A DNA stretch of 64,000 nucleotides from Schauerella fraxinea (GTDB taxonomy: Bacteria > Pseudomonadota > Gammaproteobacteria > Burkholderiales > Burkholderiaceae_B), in the NCBI GenBank assembly GCA_030849945.1, contig JAVDKK010000003.1, forward strand, positions 620,001-684,000, read 5' to 3'. How positions within the stretch are numbered: position 1 is the first letter of the stretch; the number at the start of each line of letters is the position of its first letter. Shown here in pieces: positions 25,641 through 33,823 of this stretch. The position numbers were made by a program, and so were the translations under genes. The notes under the pieces were generated by a model. It was not told where the DNA came from, did no database searches, and was given only the letters and a program-made list of their open reading frames with translations.

Positions 25641-25865
25641 TGTGCTCTCCTGGTGCTGCCCTGCACCAACCAAGACGGTTGGCGCACTGGGCGGTATGGC
25701 TGAGCGATAAGCAAATAGGGTGCCGTTATGACGCGGTGCCGCGTTCGTGGTTTGCGATTTCCGATGCGGCGCTGCGGTAGTAACATCAAGATCGACGCCG
25801 ACCGGGCGGGCTTCGCGCGATGCGATCCGCCGCGCCGCATGGCACCTACTTCGGAGTACTGAACT

Positions 25866-26915
25866 TTGAAATACCGCAAACTTGGCCGCACCGATCTTGA
25901 CGTTAGCCTGATTGGCTTGGGCACCATGACCTGGGGCGAGCAAAATACCGAGGCCGACGCGCACGAGCAGTTGGATTTTGCGTTGGCCCAAGGCGTGACG
26001 CTGGTGGACGCCGCCGAGATGTACCCGGTTCCGCCCAAACCCGAAACGCAAGGTTTGACAGAGCAATACATTGGCACGTGGCTCGCAAAAACGAAGCGCC
26101 GTAACGATATCGTGTTGGCCAGCAAGGTCGCCGGTCCTGTGCGGGACCCCAAGCGTCCCGGGCACATCCGCGACGGCAAGACGTTTCTCGATCGCAAAAA
26201 CCTCACGGCCGCGCTGGACGCCAGCCTGAAGCGCCTGCAGACGGATTATCTGGATCTGTACCAACTGCATTGGCCGGATCGCACCACGGCCACGTTCGGT
26301 CAATTGTCCTACCCTTGGGTGAAGGACGAGTCGACCACTGCCATCAGCGAAACCTTGAGCGTGCTGCAGGACTTCGTGCGTGAAGGCAAAGTGCGCCATA
26401 TCGGCGTGTCCAACGAAACACCCTGGGGCGTGGGGCAATTTCTGAAGCACGCCGAGGTTGACGGTTTGCCGCGGATTGCGTCGATTCAAAACCCATACAG
26501 CCTGCTTAATCGGGTGTATGAAATCGGCTTGTCCGAGTTTACCCATCATGAAGGCGTGGGTTTATTGGCGTATTCACCGTTGGCGATGGGGATGCTGTCA
26601 GGCAAATACCTGGATGGTGCGCGTCCGGCCAATGCGCGCTTGAGCATCTTCACGCGCTTTACGCGCTACAGCAATCCGCAGGCAGAAGCGGCCACGGCTG
26701 AGTACGTCAAACTGGCGCGTGAAAACGGCATTTCGCCCACGCACCTCGCCTTGGCATGGGTGAATGCGCAGCCGTTTGTAAACAGCAATTTGATCGGTGC
26801 GACCACGATCGCGCAATTGAAGGAAGATATCGACAGCGTGGATATCAACTTGAGCGCCGACGTGCTGGCGGCTATCGACGCGATCCACAAGAAGTATCCC
26901 AACCCGGCACCGTAA
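25866..26915 (+). CDS. tas: Aldo/keto reductase, Tas-like
   Basis: A 349-residue NADP(H)-dependent aldo/keto reductase, close to E. coli Tas/YghZ-type proteins. The family start MKYRKLGRTDLDVSLIGLGTMTWGEQNT is present, using TTG 25866. Active-site residues are the Asp-Ala-Ala-Glu-Met-Tyr motif (LVDAAEMYPVPP), the SKVAG lysine and QLHWPDR histidine. KVRHIGVSNETPWGV and the C-terminal IGATTIAQLKEDID bind cofactor. It is divergent from the SDR gene, with 225 bases between them in which no clear regulator site was found. Physiological substrate unknown. Confidence 0.88.
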   Translation: MKYRKLGRTDLDVSLIGLGTMTWGEQNTEADAHEQLDFALAQGVTLVDAAEMYPVPPKPETQGLTEQYIGTWLAKTKRRNDIVLASKVAGPVRDPKRPGHIRDGKTFLDRKNLTAALDASLKRLQTDYLDLYQLHWPDRTTATFGQLSYPWVKDESTTAISETLSVLQDFVREGKVRHIGVSNETPWGVGQFLKHAEVDGLPRIASIQNPYSLLNRVYEIGLSEFTHHEGVGLLAYSPLAMGMLSGKYLDGARPANARLSIFTRFTRYSNPQAEAATAEYVKLARENGISPTHLALAWVNAQPFVNSNLIGATTIAQLKEDIDSVDINLSADVLAAIDAIHKKYPNPAP

Positions 26916-27007
26916 GGGCGCACCCCCGGTCGCCATCCTGGGTGGGCTTTCCTAGGTTGGCTTTTCCCAGGTTGGCGCCATCAACCGGCAGGGCAGCGCG
27001 TGGCTCC

Positions 27008-27880
27008 TCAAGCGCTGCCCAACAGCACCACGCCGGCCACGATGGCAAGGCAACCCAACAGGCGGCCGATGCCCACCGTCTCGCGCAGCAGGATCATGCC
27101 GGCGAAGGTGCCCAGCATCATCGACATCTCGCGCGCCGGCGCCACGAGGCTAAGCGGCGCGCCCATGCGCAGGGCATACAACACCAGGATGTAGCCCAGC
27201 GGCGAAAGAAAGCCCACGGCAATTGCCAAACCCCAGTATCCGCGCATCGATTCCCAATTGCTGCGGCGGCGCTTGAGCATGTGGGGCGTAAACATCACCG
27301 TGCGCGTGAGCACTGTGAGCCAATCGAAAAGTACCGGCATGATCAACAACACCTTCACTCCGTAGGCATCCACCACGGTGTATACGGCAATGAAGGCGCC
27401 GATGATCAATCCCCATCGCACGCCGATCCAGGCCTGCGGTTGCGTGAAGATGGTGAGCCGGCCCTGCGTGGCGATCAGCAGCACGCCAGACACCACGCAC
27501 AGCATGCCGCCCAAGCCAGCCGCCGAGGTAGGCTCGCCCAGCAAGGTAAAGGCGCCAATGCTCGAGAGCAACGGCCCCGTGCCGCGCGCGATGGGGTACA
27601 CCACCGAGAGGTCGGCCACCTGATAGCCGCGCTGCAGGCACAAGCTGTAGCCCAGGTGCAGGCCAGCCGAAATCACGATGCACGCCACCACCGGCAGCGT
27701 CCATTGCATGCCGTCGTGAAACATCGACCAGAGCGCCCAGGGGGCATAGATCACTGTGGCGGCCAGGCCGTAGGCGTACACGAAGGCGGGACCCACCTTG
27801 GCCGCGCGTTTGGCCAGCAGATTCCAGGCGGCGTGTGCAATCGCGGCCAGAATGACGAGAAGCAAGGCGGTGTGGGACAT
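27008..27880 (-). CDS. EamA/DMT-family transporter
   Basis: A 290-residue inner-membrane protein with about ten hydrophobic helices arranged as two EamA repeats. Motifs include the N-terminal AIAHAAWNLLAKRAAK, YPIARGTGPLLSSIGAFTLLGE ending the first repeat (the PxxARGTGPL...GE pattern) and SLVAPAREMSMMLGTFAGMILLRE ending the second. These drug/metabolite transporters export or import small metabolites; the substrate cannot be read. It is convergent with the aldo/keto reductase and divergent from rplS. Confidence 0.85.
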   Translation of the reverse strand: MSHTALLLVILAAIAHAAWNLLAKRAAKVGPAFVYAYGLAATVIYAPWALWSMFHDGMQWTLPVVACIVISAGLHLGYSLCLQRGYQVADLSVVYPIARGTGPLLSSIGAFTLLGEPTSAAGLGGMLCVVSGVLLIATQGRLTIFTQPQAWIGVRWGLIIGAFIAVYTVVDAYGVKVLLIMPVLFDWLTVLTRTVMFTPHMLKRRRSNWESMRGYWGLAIAVGFLSPLGYILVLYALRMGAPLSLVAPAREMSMMLGTFAGMILLRETVGIGRLLGCLAIVAGVVLLGSA

Positions 27881-28382
27881 GGTGGGTCAGGCCGTTACTG
27901 AGGCCGCGGGCCATTTCAGCGGCAAGGCCAGCCATCGCGGCGCTGATGTGAGCCGATTCACGTCGGTGTGGGTAAAACGCAGCAGTCGGGTAAGGTGGGG
28001 CACGACGTAAGTTGTTGTTTTAATGTAGAATGCTGGGTTTGCCAAAACTCATCCTCTGCGCGCGACGATAAATCGGCCGGTACGTTGGGTCAGGCGTCGA
28101 TCCTAGCGATCGCATGCTTGCCCGAAATACCACTTAAGACACGAGCTTCAAACCTTGCGTCTCAAGACATAAGGCCAAATGTGACGTCCCGATTCGCATG
28201 ACGATAACAACGCGGCTCAACACGGATCGGCTCAGGTCGTTCTCGTTGTGTCGCATTTGAATTGTCATCGAAATGTCACGAAGCAGCAGCTTAAAACAAA
28301 TGATCCGTCATTGCTTTGAGCCGCCAACGCCCGGCATAGCGTTGTTCACGAGTCGCGCAGTACGATGAATCAGGAGTTCGTA
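27881..28382 (+). other. Long upstream region of rplS with a possible promoter
   Basis: About 500 bases without a gene. Short open frames here look like chance. The segment GTAGAATGCTGGGTTTGCC at 28025-28043 resembles a strong -10 region (TAGAAT at 28026-28031) with a start-site context like ribosomal operons, but no good -35 hexamer lies 16-18 bases before it. If used, the rplS leader would be about 340 bases long. CAGGAG immediately precedes rplS. rpsP, rimM and trmD, the usual neighbours of rplS, are not here. Confidence 0.35.
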
Positions 28383-28775
28383 ATGAACCTTATCGCTACC
28401 CTCGAACAAGAAGAGATCACCCGGCTGCTCGCCGCGAAAAACATCGACGCCATGCCCGAATTCGCCCCCGGCGATACGGTTGTCGTCAGCGTCAACGTCG
28501 TCGAAGGCACGCGTAAGCGTGTTCAGGCGTTCGAAGGTGTTGTTATCGCCCGCCGCAACCGTGGTCTGAACTCGGCCTTCATCGTGCGCAAGATTTCGTC
28601 GGGTGAAGCCGTCGAGCGTACGTTCCAACTGTACTCGCCGCAGATCGCCACGATCGAAGTCAAGCGTCGTGGTGACGTTCGCCGCGCCAAGCTTTACTAC
28701 CTGCGTTCGCGTTCGGGCAAGTCGGCACGTATCAAGGAAAAGCTCGTCAGCAAGAAGGTTGCTTCGGCAGCATAA
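28383..28775 (+). CDS. rplS: 50S ribosomal protein L19
   Basis: A 130-residue large-subunit protein at the subunit interface. FAPGDTVVVSVNVVEGTRKRVQAFEGVVIARRNRGLNSAFIVRKISSGEAVERTFQLYSP and RRGDVRRAKLYYLR are the conserved L19 body. ATG 28383 has CAGGAG upstream; an in-frame ATG at 28365 is less likely. The gene is usually the last of rpsP-rimM-trmD-rplS but here stands alone between a divergent transporter gene and the CoA pyrophosphatase gene. Confidence 0.98.
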   Translation: MNLIATLEQEEITRLLAAKNIDAMPEFAPGDTVVVSVNVVEGTRKRVQAFEGVVIARRNRGLNSAFIVRKISSGEAVERTFQLYSPQIATIEVKRRGDVRRAKLYYLRSRSGKSARIKEKLVSKKVASAA

Positions 28776-28857
28776 TTGCGGCAAAGCTTGGCCCCGGATC
28801 GCGTTCAATGCTGGGGGCAATTGCCCCATCGTTTCGGCAAGGATGCAAATCCGGGTT

Positions 28858-28887
28858 AAAAAGGCACCTCGACAGGTGCCTTTTTTT
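28858..28887 (+). terminator. Rho-independent terminator after rplS
   Basis: AAGGCACCT-CGAC-AGGTGCCTT followed by a T tract. It ends about 17 bases before the start of the Nudix gene, which therefore needs its own promoter or read-through. Confidence 0.88.
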
Positions 28888-28903
28888 ATTCGCATGCATT
28901 TAC

Positions 28904-29650
28904 ATGTCTGACCCCACATCCGCGCCGCCGTTGCGACGGATTCCCGTAGGACCCGGCTTCGATCCCGCCGATCAGCCGTGGGTTACTGCCGACGACGGAT
29001 TGACCCCGGTCCCCGCCTGGGCGCTCACGCCGCAAGCCCTGCGGCGCATGCTGGCGTCAGCCACGCCTTGGGCGATGAACTTGCCGGTCGATAACGACCG
29101 CCGCTATCCCGGCCGCGAGGGCAAGCCGCTGAAGGCAGCGGTGCTGGTGCCGATGATGATGTATCCCGACGGCATTCGTGTGGTGCTCACGCAGCGCACT
29201 TCGCATTTGCGCGAGCATGCCGGCCAGATCAGTTTTCCGGGCGGGCGCATCGAAGACGACGATGCCAGCCCGGTGGCTGCAGCGTTGCGAGAAGCTTTTG
29301 AAGAAACCGGCTTGGCCGCAGATCGGGTCGAGGTACTCGGTTCGATGCATGACTATGTGACGGCGACCGGCTTTTCGATCACGCCGGTCGTCGGCCTCGT
29401 CTCACCCGGTGCGCCATTGCAGGCGGAGCCCTTCGAGGTAGAAGAGATTTTCGAAGTGCCGTTGTCTTTTCTGATGAACCCCGCCAATCACCGGCTGCAT
29501 CACGTGGAGTTACCCGACGGCGCCACGCGCAACTATTACGGCATGATGTGGCAGAAGTTCTTCATCTGGGGTGCCACGGCCGGGATGCTGCGCAACCTGT
29601 ATCACCTGTTGAGCATGGCTGCCGTCGACGACAGCGCGGCAAGCGACTGA
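28904..29650 (+). CDS. CoA pyrophosphatase (Nudix hydrolase, NudL/YeaB type)
   Basis: A 248-residue Nudix hydrolase. The Nudix box G-x5-E-x7-REAFEETGL is preceded by the NudL/UPF0035 signature LTQRTSHLREHAGQISFPGGR, which marks enzymes that cut CoA and acyl-CoA to phosphopantetheine and ADP. FYV/FFIWGATAGML near the end is also typical. ATG 28904 lies 16 bases behind the rplS terminator without a clear Shine-Dalgarno; the frame is open further upstream but that part is within the terminator. It converges with rsgA. Confidence 0.88.
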   Translation: MSDPTSAPPLRRIPVGPGFDPADQPWVTADDGLTPVPAWALTPQALRRMLASATPWAMNLPVDNDRRYPGREGKPLKAAVLVPMMMYPDGIRVVLTQRTSHLREHAGQISFPGGRIEDDDASPVAAALREAFEETGLAADRVEVLGSMHDYVTATGFSITPVVGLVSPGAPLQAEPFEVEEIFEVPLSFLMNPANHRLHHVELPDGATRNYYGMMWQKFFIWGATAGMLRNLYHLLSMAAVDDSAASD

Positions 29651-29684
29651 GTCCGCTGCTGGTGCTGGATGCGGTCACCCGCGC

Positions 29685-30587
29685 CTAGTACCGATCCTTG
29701 GCTGCCGCCTGCTCATCCAGAATCCGAAGATATAGCGCATGCCGCTCCGGATGCACTTTCCCTTCGGCCATTGCCGTGAGTACGCCACAGCCCGGCTCAT
29801 GGCGGTGCGAGCAGTTATAAAACCGGCACTGTTCGATGTACTGCTTGAACTCCGGAAACCCGCGCACGATGTCTTCGCCGTTCAGGTGCTGCAAACCGAA
29901 CGCTTGAAACCCCGGTGAATCGATCAGGTCGCCCACGCCATCGGGCAGATGGTAGAGGCGGGTGCTGGTGGTCGTGTGTTTGCCCATGTCCAGCGCCAGC
30001 GAGTGTTCGCGGGTGGGCGCTTTGGCATCGGGGATCAAGCCATTGAGCACGGTCGATTTACCCATGCCGCTTTGGCCGAGCAGCAGGCTGGTCTTGCCTT
30101 TCAGGTAAGGCAGCAATTGCTCGCGGGTCGCAGCCGTATCCTGTGCCGAGATTTCGACGATCGGCACGCCAAGATCGGCCACCTTGGCCAGGCGTTTACG
30201 CGCGGCTTCCAGGCCGTCAGCCAAGTCGACTTTGTTGAGCACGATGACCGGTGTGAGATCGGCGCTCCAGGCACCGGCCAGTGCGCGCCCGACCAGATCG
30301 TCCGAAAACGTGGGGGCGACGGCGACGACGATCAACAACTGGTCGACGTTGGCGGCGAATTGCTTGGTGCGCAATTCGTCCGAGCGATATAGCAGGTTGC
30401 GCCGGGGCAGGATGGCGTCGATGGCGCCTTCGTCCTGTCCCTGCAAGCTGACGGTGACCTCATCGCCCACGGCCGCACCGGCTTTCTTGCCGCGCGGAAA
30501 GCACTTGCGCAAGGCCCCGTCTGCGAACTCGACGGTGTAGTGGCGGCCATGGGCCGCGATGATTCTGCCTTGCTCGAGTCGGCTCAT
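29685..30587 (-). CDS. rsgA: Ribosome small-subunit biogenesis GTPase RsgA
   Basis: A 300-residue circularly permuted GTPase that checks late 30S assembly. The order is G4 (VLNKVDLAD), then G1 (GQSGMGKSTVLNGL), then G3 (DSPGFQAFGL), as expected for RsgA. An N-terminal OB-fold (GRHYTVEFADGALRKCFPRGKK) and a C-terminal zinc knuckle (CRFYNCSHRHEPGCGV) complete it. MSRLEQGRI at 30587 is the family start; nine more codons are open upstream. It follows the M48 protease gene by 56 bases on the same strand. Confidence 0.95.
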   Translation of the reverse strand: MSRLEQGRIIAAHGRHYTVEFADGALRKCFPRGKKAGAAVGDEVTVSLQGQDEGAIDAILPRRNLLYRSDELRTKQFAANVDQLLIVVAVAPTFSDDLVGRALAGAWSADLTPVIVLNKVDLADGLEAARKRLAKVADLGVPIVEISAQDTAATREQLLPYLKGKTSLLLGQSGMGKSTVLNGLIPDAKAPTREHSLALDMGKHTTTSTRLYHLPDGVGDLIDSPGFQAFGLQHLNGEDIVRGFPEFKQYIEQCRFYNCSHRHEPGCGVLTAMAEGKVHPERHALYLRILDEQAAAKDRY

Positions 30588-30643
30588 TGGTGCGTCATGC
30601 GGAGGGCCCGCCAAAAGAAAAAGAAAATGTCATGGGTCACGAC

Positions 30644-31894
30644 CTATGCAGGGGTGGCGTTCAGATGTCGGATGCGCACGGCCGCCGGCGGGTGGCTATC
30701 GTAAAACGCCGAATGCACCGGATCGGGCGTGAGGGTTGCCGCGTTATCGTCGTAGAGCTTGATCAGCGCGGACGTCAGGCGTTCAGCCGAGCTTTGGTCG
30801 CGGGCGTAGGCGTCGGCCTCGAATTCGGCACGGCGCGAATACCAGCTCGACAGCGGCGTGAAGAGGAAGGTGAACACCGGTACGACCAGGAAGAATAGGA
30901 TCAGCGCCATGGCATCGTTACGGCCGCCCAATTGCGGCACTACTCCCAGACCTTCATAGAAGGCAGGTTGTTGCGCCAGCCAGCCCAGGAGGGCGAAGAA
31001 ACCAAGCGCCAGGCCGAAGCTGATGACGATGCGCTTGACGATGTGGCGGCGGGCGAAATGGCCCAGCTCATGCGCCAGCACCGCTTCGATTTCGTCGGCG
31101 TTGAGCCGGGCCAGGAGCGTATCGAAAAAGACGATGCGGCGCGCCCGGCCAAAGCCGGTGAAGTAGGCATTGCCGTGCGCCGAGCGCTTGGAGCCGTCCA
31201 TCACGAACAAGCCGTTGAGCGAGAAGCCGCAGCGCGTGGCGAGCGTTTTGATGCGGTCGGCCAGGGCAGGGTCGTCCAGCGGCTTGAAGCTGTTGAAAAG
31301 CGGGGCAATCACCGAGGGATACAGCACCAGGATGAGCATGTTGAACGCCGTCCACACGCCCCACGCCCACAGCCACCAGAACGGCCCGGCAGCGGCCATC
31401 AGCCACAGCACCACGGCCGCCAGCGGCAACCCCAACGCCACGCCCACCAGGGCGCCTTTGATGGCATCGGAGATGAAGAGTCGGGGCGTCATGCGGTTAA
31501 AGCCAAAGCGCGCCTCGAGCTTGAACTGCCGCCACAGCGTAAACGGCAAGCCGATCACGGCCAGCAGCCCGACCACGGCACCGATGAGCAGGAGCTGACG
31601 CAAGAAGTCGTGGTTGGTGAGGCCGGCCACGAAAGTGTCGATGGCCTGCAAGCCGCCCAGCAAGGTCAAGCCCACCAGCACGGCGGCGTCGAATACCCGT
31701 TCGATCATCGTGAGTTTGGCGCGTGCGACGGTGTAATCAGCCGCCCGCTGATGCGAATGCAAGCCGATGCGGGCCGCGAATTCGGGCGGCACCTCGTCGC
31801 GATGACGGGCGACGTGACGAATCTGCCGCGAGGCCAGCCAGAGCCGGACTGCAACATCGGTGAGCAGCAGCGCAATAAACAGCAATGTGAGCAT
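30644..31894 (-). CDS. M48 family metallopeptidase (Ste24/CAAX protease-like)
   Basis: A 416-residue membrane zinc protease. Several hydrophobic helices surround the catalytic HELGHFARRH (His-Glu-x2-His), with the third ligand in SRRAEFEADAYARDQ. The N-terminal region ends RFGFNRMTP, the Ste24-family N-terminal domain (peptidase_M48_N) boundary. Bacterial homologues are inner-membrane proteases of uncertain substrate. It is divergent from orn with 62 bases between starts and lies upstream of rsgA. Confidence 0.9.
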   Translation of the reverse strand: MLTLLFIALLLTDVAVRLWLASRQIRHVARHRDEVPPEFAARIGLHSHQRAADYTVARAKLTMIERVFDAAVLVGLTLLGGLQAIDTFVAGLTNHDFLRQLLLIGAVVGLLAVIGLPFTLWRQFKLEARFGFNRMTPRLFISDAIKGALVGVALGLPLAAVVLWLMAAAGPFWWLWAWGVWTAFNMLILVLYPSVIAPLFNSFKPLDDPALADRIKTLATRCGFSLNGLFVMDGSKRSAHGNAYFTGFGRARRIVFFDTLLARLNADEIEAVLAHELGHFARRHIVKRIVISFGLALGFFALLGWLAQQPAFYEGLGVVPQLGGRNDAMALILFFLVVPVFTFLFTPLSSWYSRRAEFEADAYARDQSSAERLTSALIKLYDDNAATLTPDPVHSAFYDSHPPAAVRIRHLNATPA

Positions 31895-31956
31895 AAAGGG
31901 CGTGGCGCAGACGAGGCTGTGCGAAAATCCAGCGTTTTAGAGGCAAAACAAATTAT

Positions 31957-32502
31957 ATGGCTGCGAACGAAAATCGCCTGATCTGGCTCGATATGGAAAT
32001 GACCGGGCTGGACCCGGAAAAGGAACGCATCATCGAGGTGGCGGTGGTGGTGACCGAACCCGATCTCACCGTGGTGGCGGAAGGGCCCGTGATCGTCGTT
32101 CACCAGTCGAACGAACTGCTCGATGCCATGGACCATTGGAACACATCCACGCATGGCCGCAGCGGGTTGACCGAGAAGGTTCGCGCGTCGGCGATCGATG
32201 AGGCGCAGGCCGAAGCCACGCTCATCGCTTTCCTCGCGCAGCACGTGCCGGCCGGCAAGTCGCCGATGTGTGGCAACACGATCGGTCAGGATCGCCGGTT
32301 CATGGTGCGTTACATGCCCAAGCTGGAAGAATTCTTCCACTATCGCAATCTGGACGTAAGCACGCTCAAGGAACTGGCGCGCCGCTGGCGCCCGGACGTG
32401 TACAAGGGTTTCGACAAGAAGAGCCGCCACGAAGCGCTTGCCGATATCTATGAGTCGATCGACGAACTCAAGTACTACCGCGAGCACTTCCTCAAGGTCT
32501 GA
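31957..32502 (+). CDS. orn: Oligoribonuclease
   Basis: A 181-residue DEDDh 3'-5' exonuclease that degrades RNA dinucleotides, including pGpG. The four motifs are visible: IWLDMEMTGLDPE (Asp, Glu), CGNTIGQDRRFM (Asp), and the final KKSRHEALADIYESI (His and Asp). Tyr residues and the basic ELARRWRPDVYKGF segment are typical. It is divergent from the M48 protease gene and convergent with paaX. Confidence 0.97.
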   Translation: MAANENRLIWLDMEMTGLDPEKERIIEVAVVVTEPDLTVVAEGPVIVVHQSNELLDAMDHWNTSTHGRSGLTEKVRASAIDEAQAEATLIAFLAQHVPAGKSPMCGNTIGQDRRFMVRYMPKLEEFFHYRNLDVSTLKELARRWRPDVYKGFDKKSRHEALADIYESIDELKYYREHFLKV

Positions 32503-32643
32503 CCAAGCATTCAGGGGCGGCTGCGTGCCTGTGTGTGGGCACCCCGCCGCCATGATCTGTCACATCGCCATGCGCCGGCACTCGCTATCACGCGCCTTCC
32601 GTTCGCCATGCGGCGGCACCCGCCACCGCACGTCGCCGAGGCG

Positions 32644-33615
32644 CTAGGCGCCCACCCCCGCCGCCTCAGTGATGCCGGCAATCTGCCGGCCCCCGAACCG
32701 CGTCGATTGCTGCGCCGGGCGCGCGTCGGAAGCCGCGGCGCCGATCAGCGCATCCAGGTGGGCTTCAGAGGCGTCGAACAGGCGCCAATACAGCGCGCCG
32801 CAGACGGCACGCGCCGCATGGCCTGGCCAGTCCGCCGGCAGCATCGGCTGCGGCAAGCGCGGGTCGTGCAAGACGATCCGCCGCCAATGGTGCAACGCCA
32901 GCATCCGCAGGATGAACGCCTGCTCCGGATCCAGCGGCGCGGCAGCTTCCTCGTCCAGATGCTTCACCAGCGGCGCGAACTGGCGCGAAAACTGCCGATA
33001 CTGCTCAGCCACGTCGGCCAGATTCCAACATTGCGGCGCAATCTGCGCGATGGGCAGTCCGCCCGCGCCGGCGAGATCCTGCGCCGACAGCACGAGCGCT
33101 TTATCAGGAATGCCCAGCTCGTCCAGAATGCGATGCGCGGCGCCCGCTTCGGTTTGCGGATGGGCAAACAGCCCCGGCGCGATCATCCCGAATCCTTCCC
33201 ATTCGAGCTCGCGGCGAAGCTCACCGCGCTCGGCCAAGCCGTTATTGCCGTTGCGCGGTAGCGCGACCAAGGTCCAATTGCCGTCCCACTCCAGTGCCGG
33301 TCCATCGTAGATGCGCGTGGACGCGCGCTGCGTGGTGCGCTCGCCGAGTGCGGACAGCCGGTACAGGCTGCGCCGCCCGTGCCGTTCCGATGTCAGCCAA
33401 CCCTGCGCGACCAGACGAAAGACGCTGGTGCGCAGCAGGCGTTCGTTGATGCCCAGCGGCGTGAAGAGCGCAATCAGATCGCTCAGCCAGACTTCGCCGC
33501 CGCGCGGCGCCAGCGCGTCCCCCAAAAACGTCACGCACAGCGACTTGGCGCGGGGCGGATCGCTTTTCAATAGGCGGGTAATGTGGCGCGAAAGCGGAGC
33601 GGGCGATGGGGCCAT
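32644..33615 (-). CDS. paaX: Phenylacetic acid degradation repressor PaaX
   Basis: A 323-residue transcriptional repressor that senses phenylacetyl-CoA. The winged-helix N-terminal domain LLKSDPPRAKSLCVTFLGDALAPRGGEVWLSDLIALFTPLGINERLLRTSVFRLVAQGWL and the RSLYRLSALG wing are characteristic, and the C-terminal effector domain contains DPRLPQPMLPADWPG. The frame is open to 33735, but this passes through the promoter region, so ATG 33615 is chosen. It is divergent from paaA with ~208 bases between, which contain the candidate operator. Confidence 0.93.
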   Translation of the reverse strand: MAPSPAPLSRHITRLLKSDPPRAKSLCVTFLGDALAPRGGEVWLSDLIALFTPLGINERLLRTSVFRLVAQGWLTSERHGRRSLYRLSALGERTTQRASTRIYDGPALEWDGNWTLVALPRNGNNGLAERGELRRELEWEGFGMIAPGLFAHPQTEAGAAHRILDELGIPDKALVLSAQDLAGAGGLPIAQIAPQCWNLADVAEQYRQFSRQFAPLVKHLDEEAAAPLDPEQAFILRMLALHHWRRIVLHDPRLPQPMLPADWPGHAARAVCGALYWRLFDASEAHLDALIGAAASDARPAQQSTRFGGRQIAGITEAAGVGA

Positions 33616-33654
33616 AAGCCTGTGGTGACGAGGGGAAGGTGCAGGTCTCGATAT

Positions 33655-33683
33655 GATACAGAAATTGAATGCGATACAGAAAT
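33655..33683. promoter_or_regulatory. Candidate PaaX operator: direct repeats GATACAGAAAT
   Basis: GATACAGAAAT occurs at 33655-33665 and again at 33673-33683, an 18-bp spacing that puts both copies on nearly the same DNA face. A related inverted sequence (TTTTTTGTAT) overlaps the paaA promoter spacer. The pair lies between the divergent paaX and paaA and ends four bases before the paaA -35. It is a candidate PaaX site; the published E. coli PaaX box is different, so this is inference. Confidence 0.5.
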
Positions 33684-33687
33684 ACGT

Positions 33688-33716
33688 TTGACAGACGTTT
33701 TTTTGTATTAAATAAT
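33688..33716 (+). promoter_or_regulatory. paaA promoter (sigma-70)
   Basis: TTGACA at 33688-33693, a 17-base spacer and AATAAT at 33711-33716, a near-consensus promoter directed to paaA. Transcription would start near 33724, giving a leader of about 100 bases. Confidence 0.7.
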
Positions 33717-33823
33717 CGATGTATGGATGGCGCACATCCGAAGGTCACGCAAACGGGGTTTTTTCCGAGCTTTGCGCGGGCAGTTCGGCAATCGAGGCGC
33801 CCAGATTCGAGGAGACGTTCGAC

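Noticed and set aside
25641..26549. A 566-codon minus-strand frame that would extend the SDR protein by 300 residues
   Set aside because: The added part lies opposite the aldo/keto reductase and has no domain; the SDR has a ribosome site and typical start at 25640.
28014..28031. Strong promoter for rplS with TTGTTT as -35
   Set aside because: The spacing to TAGAAT is far too short for sigma-70; only the -10-like part is kept as tentative.
32533..33261. A 242-codon plus-strand frame opposite paaX
   Set aside because: Arginine-rich shadow typical of high-GC antisense frames; PaaX on the other strand is clear.
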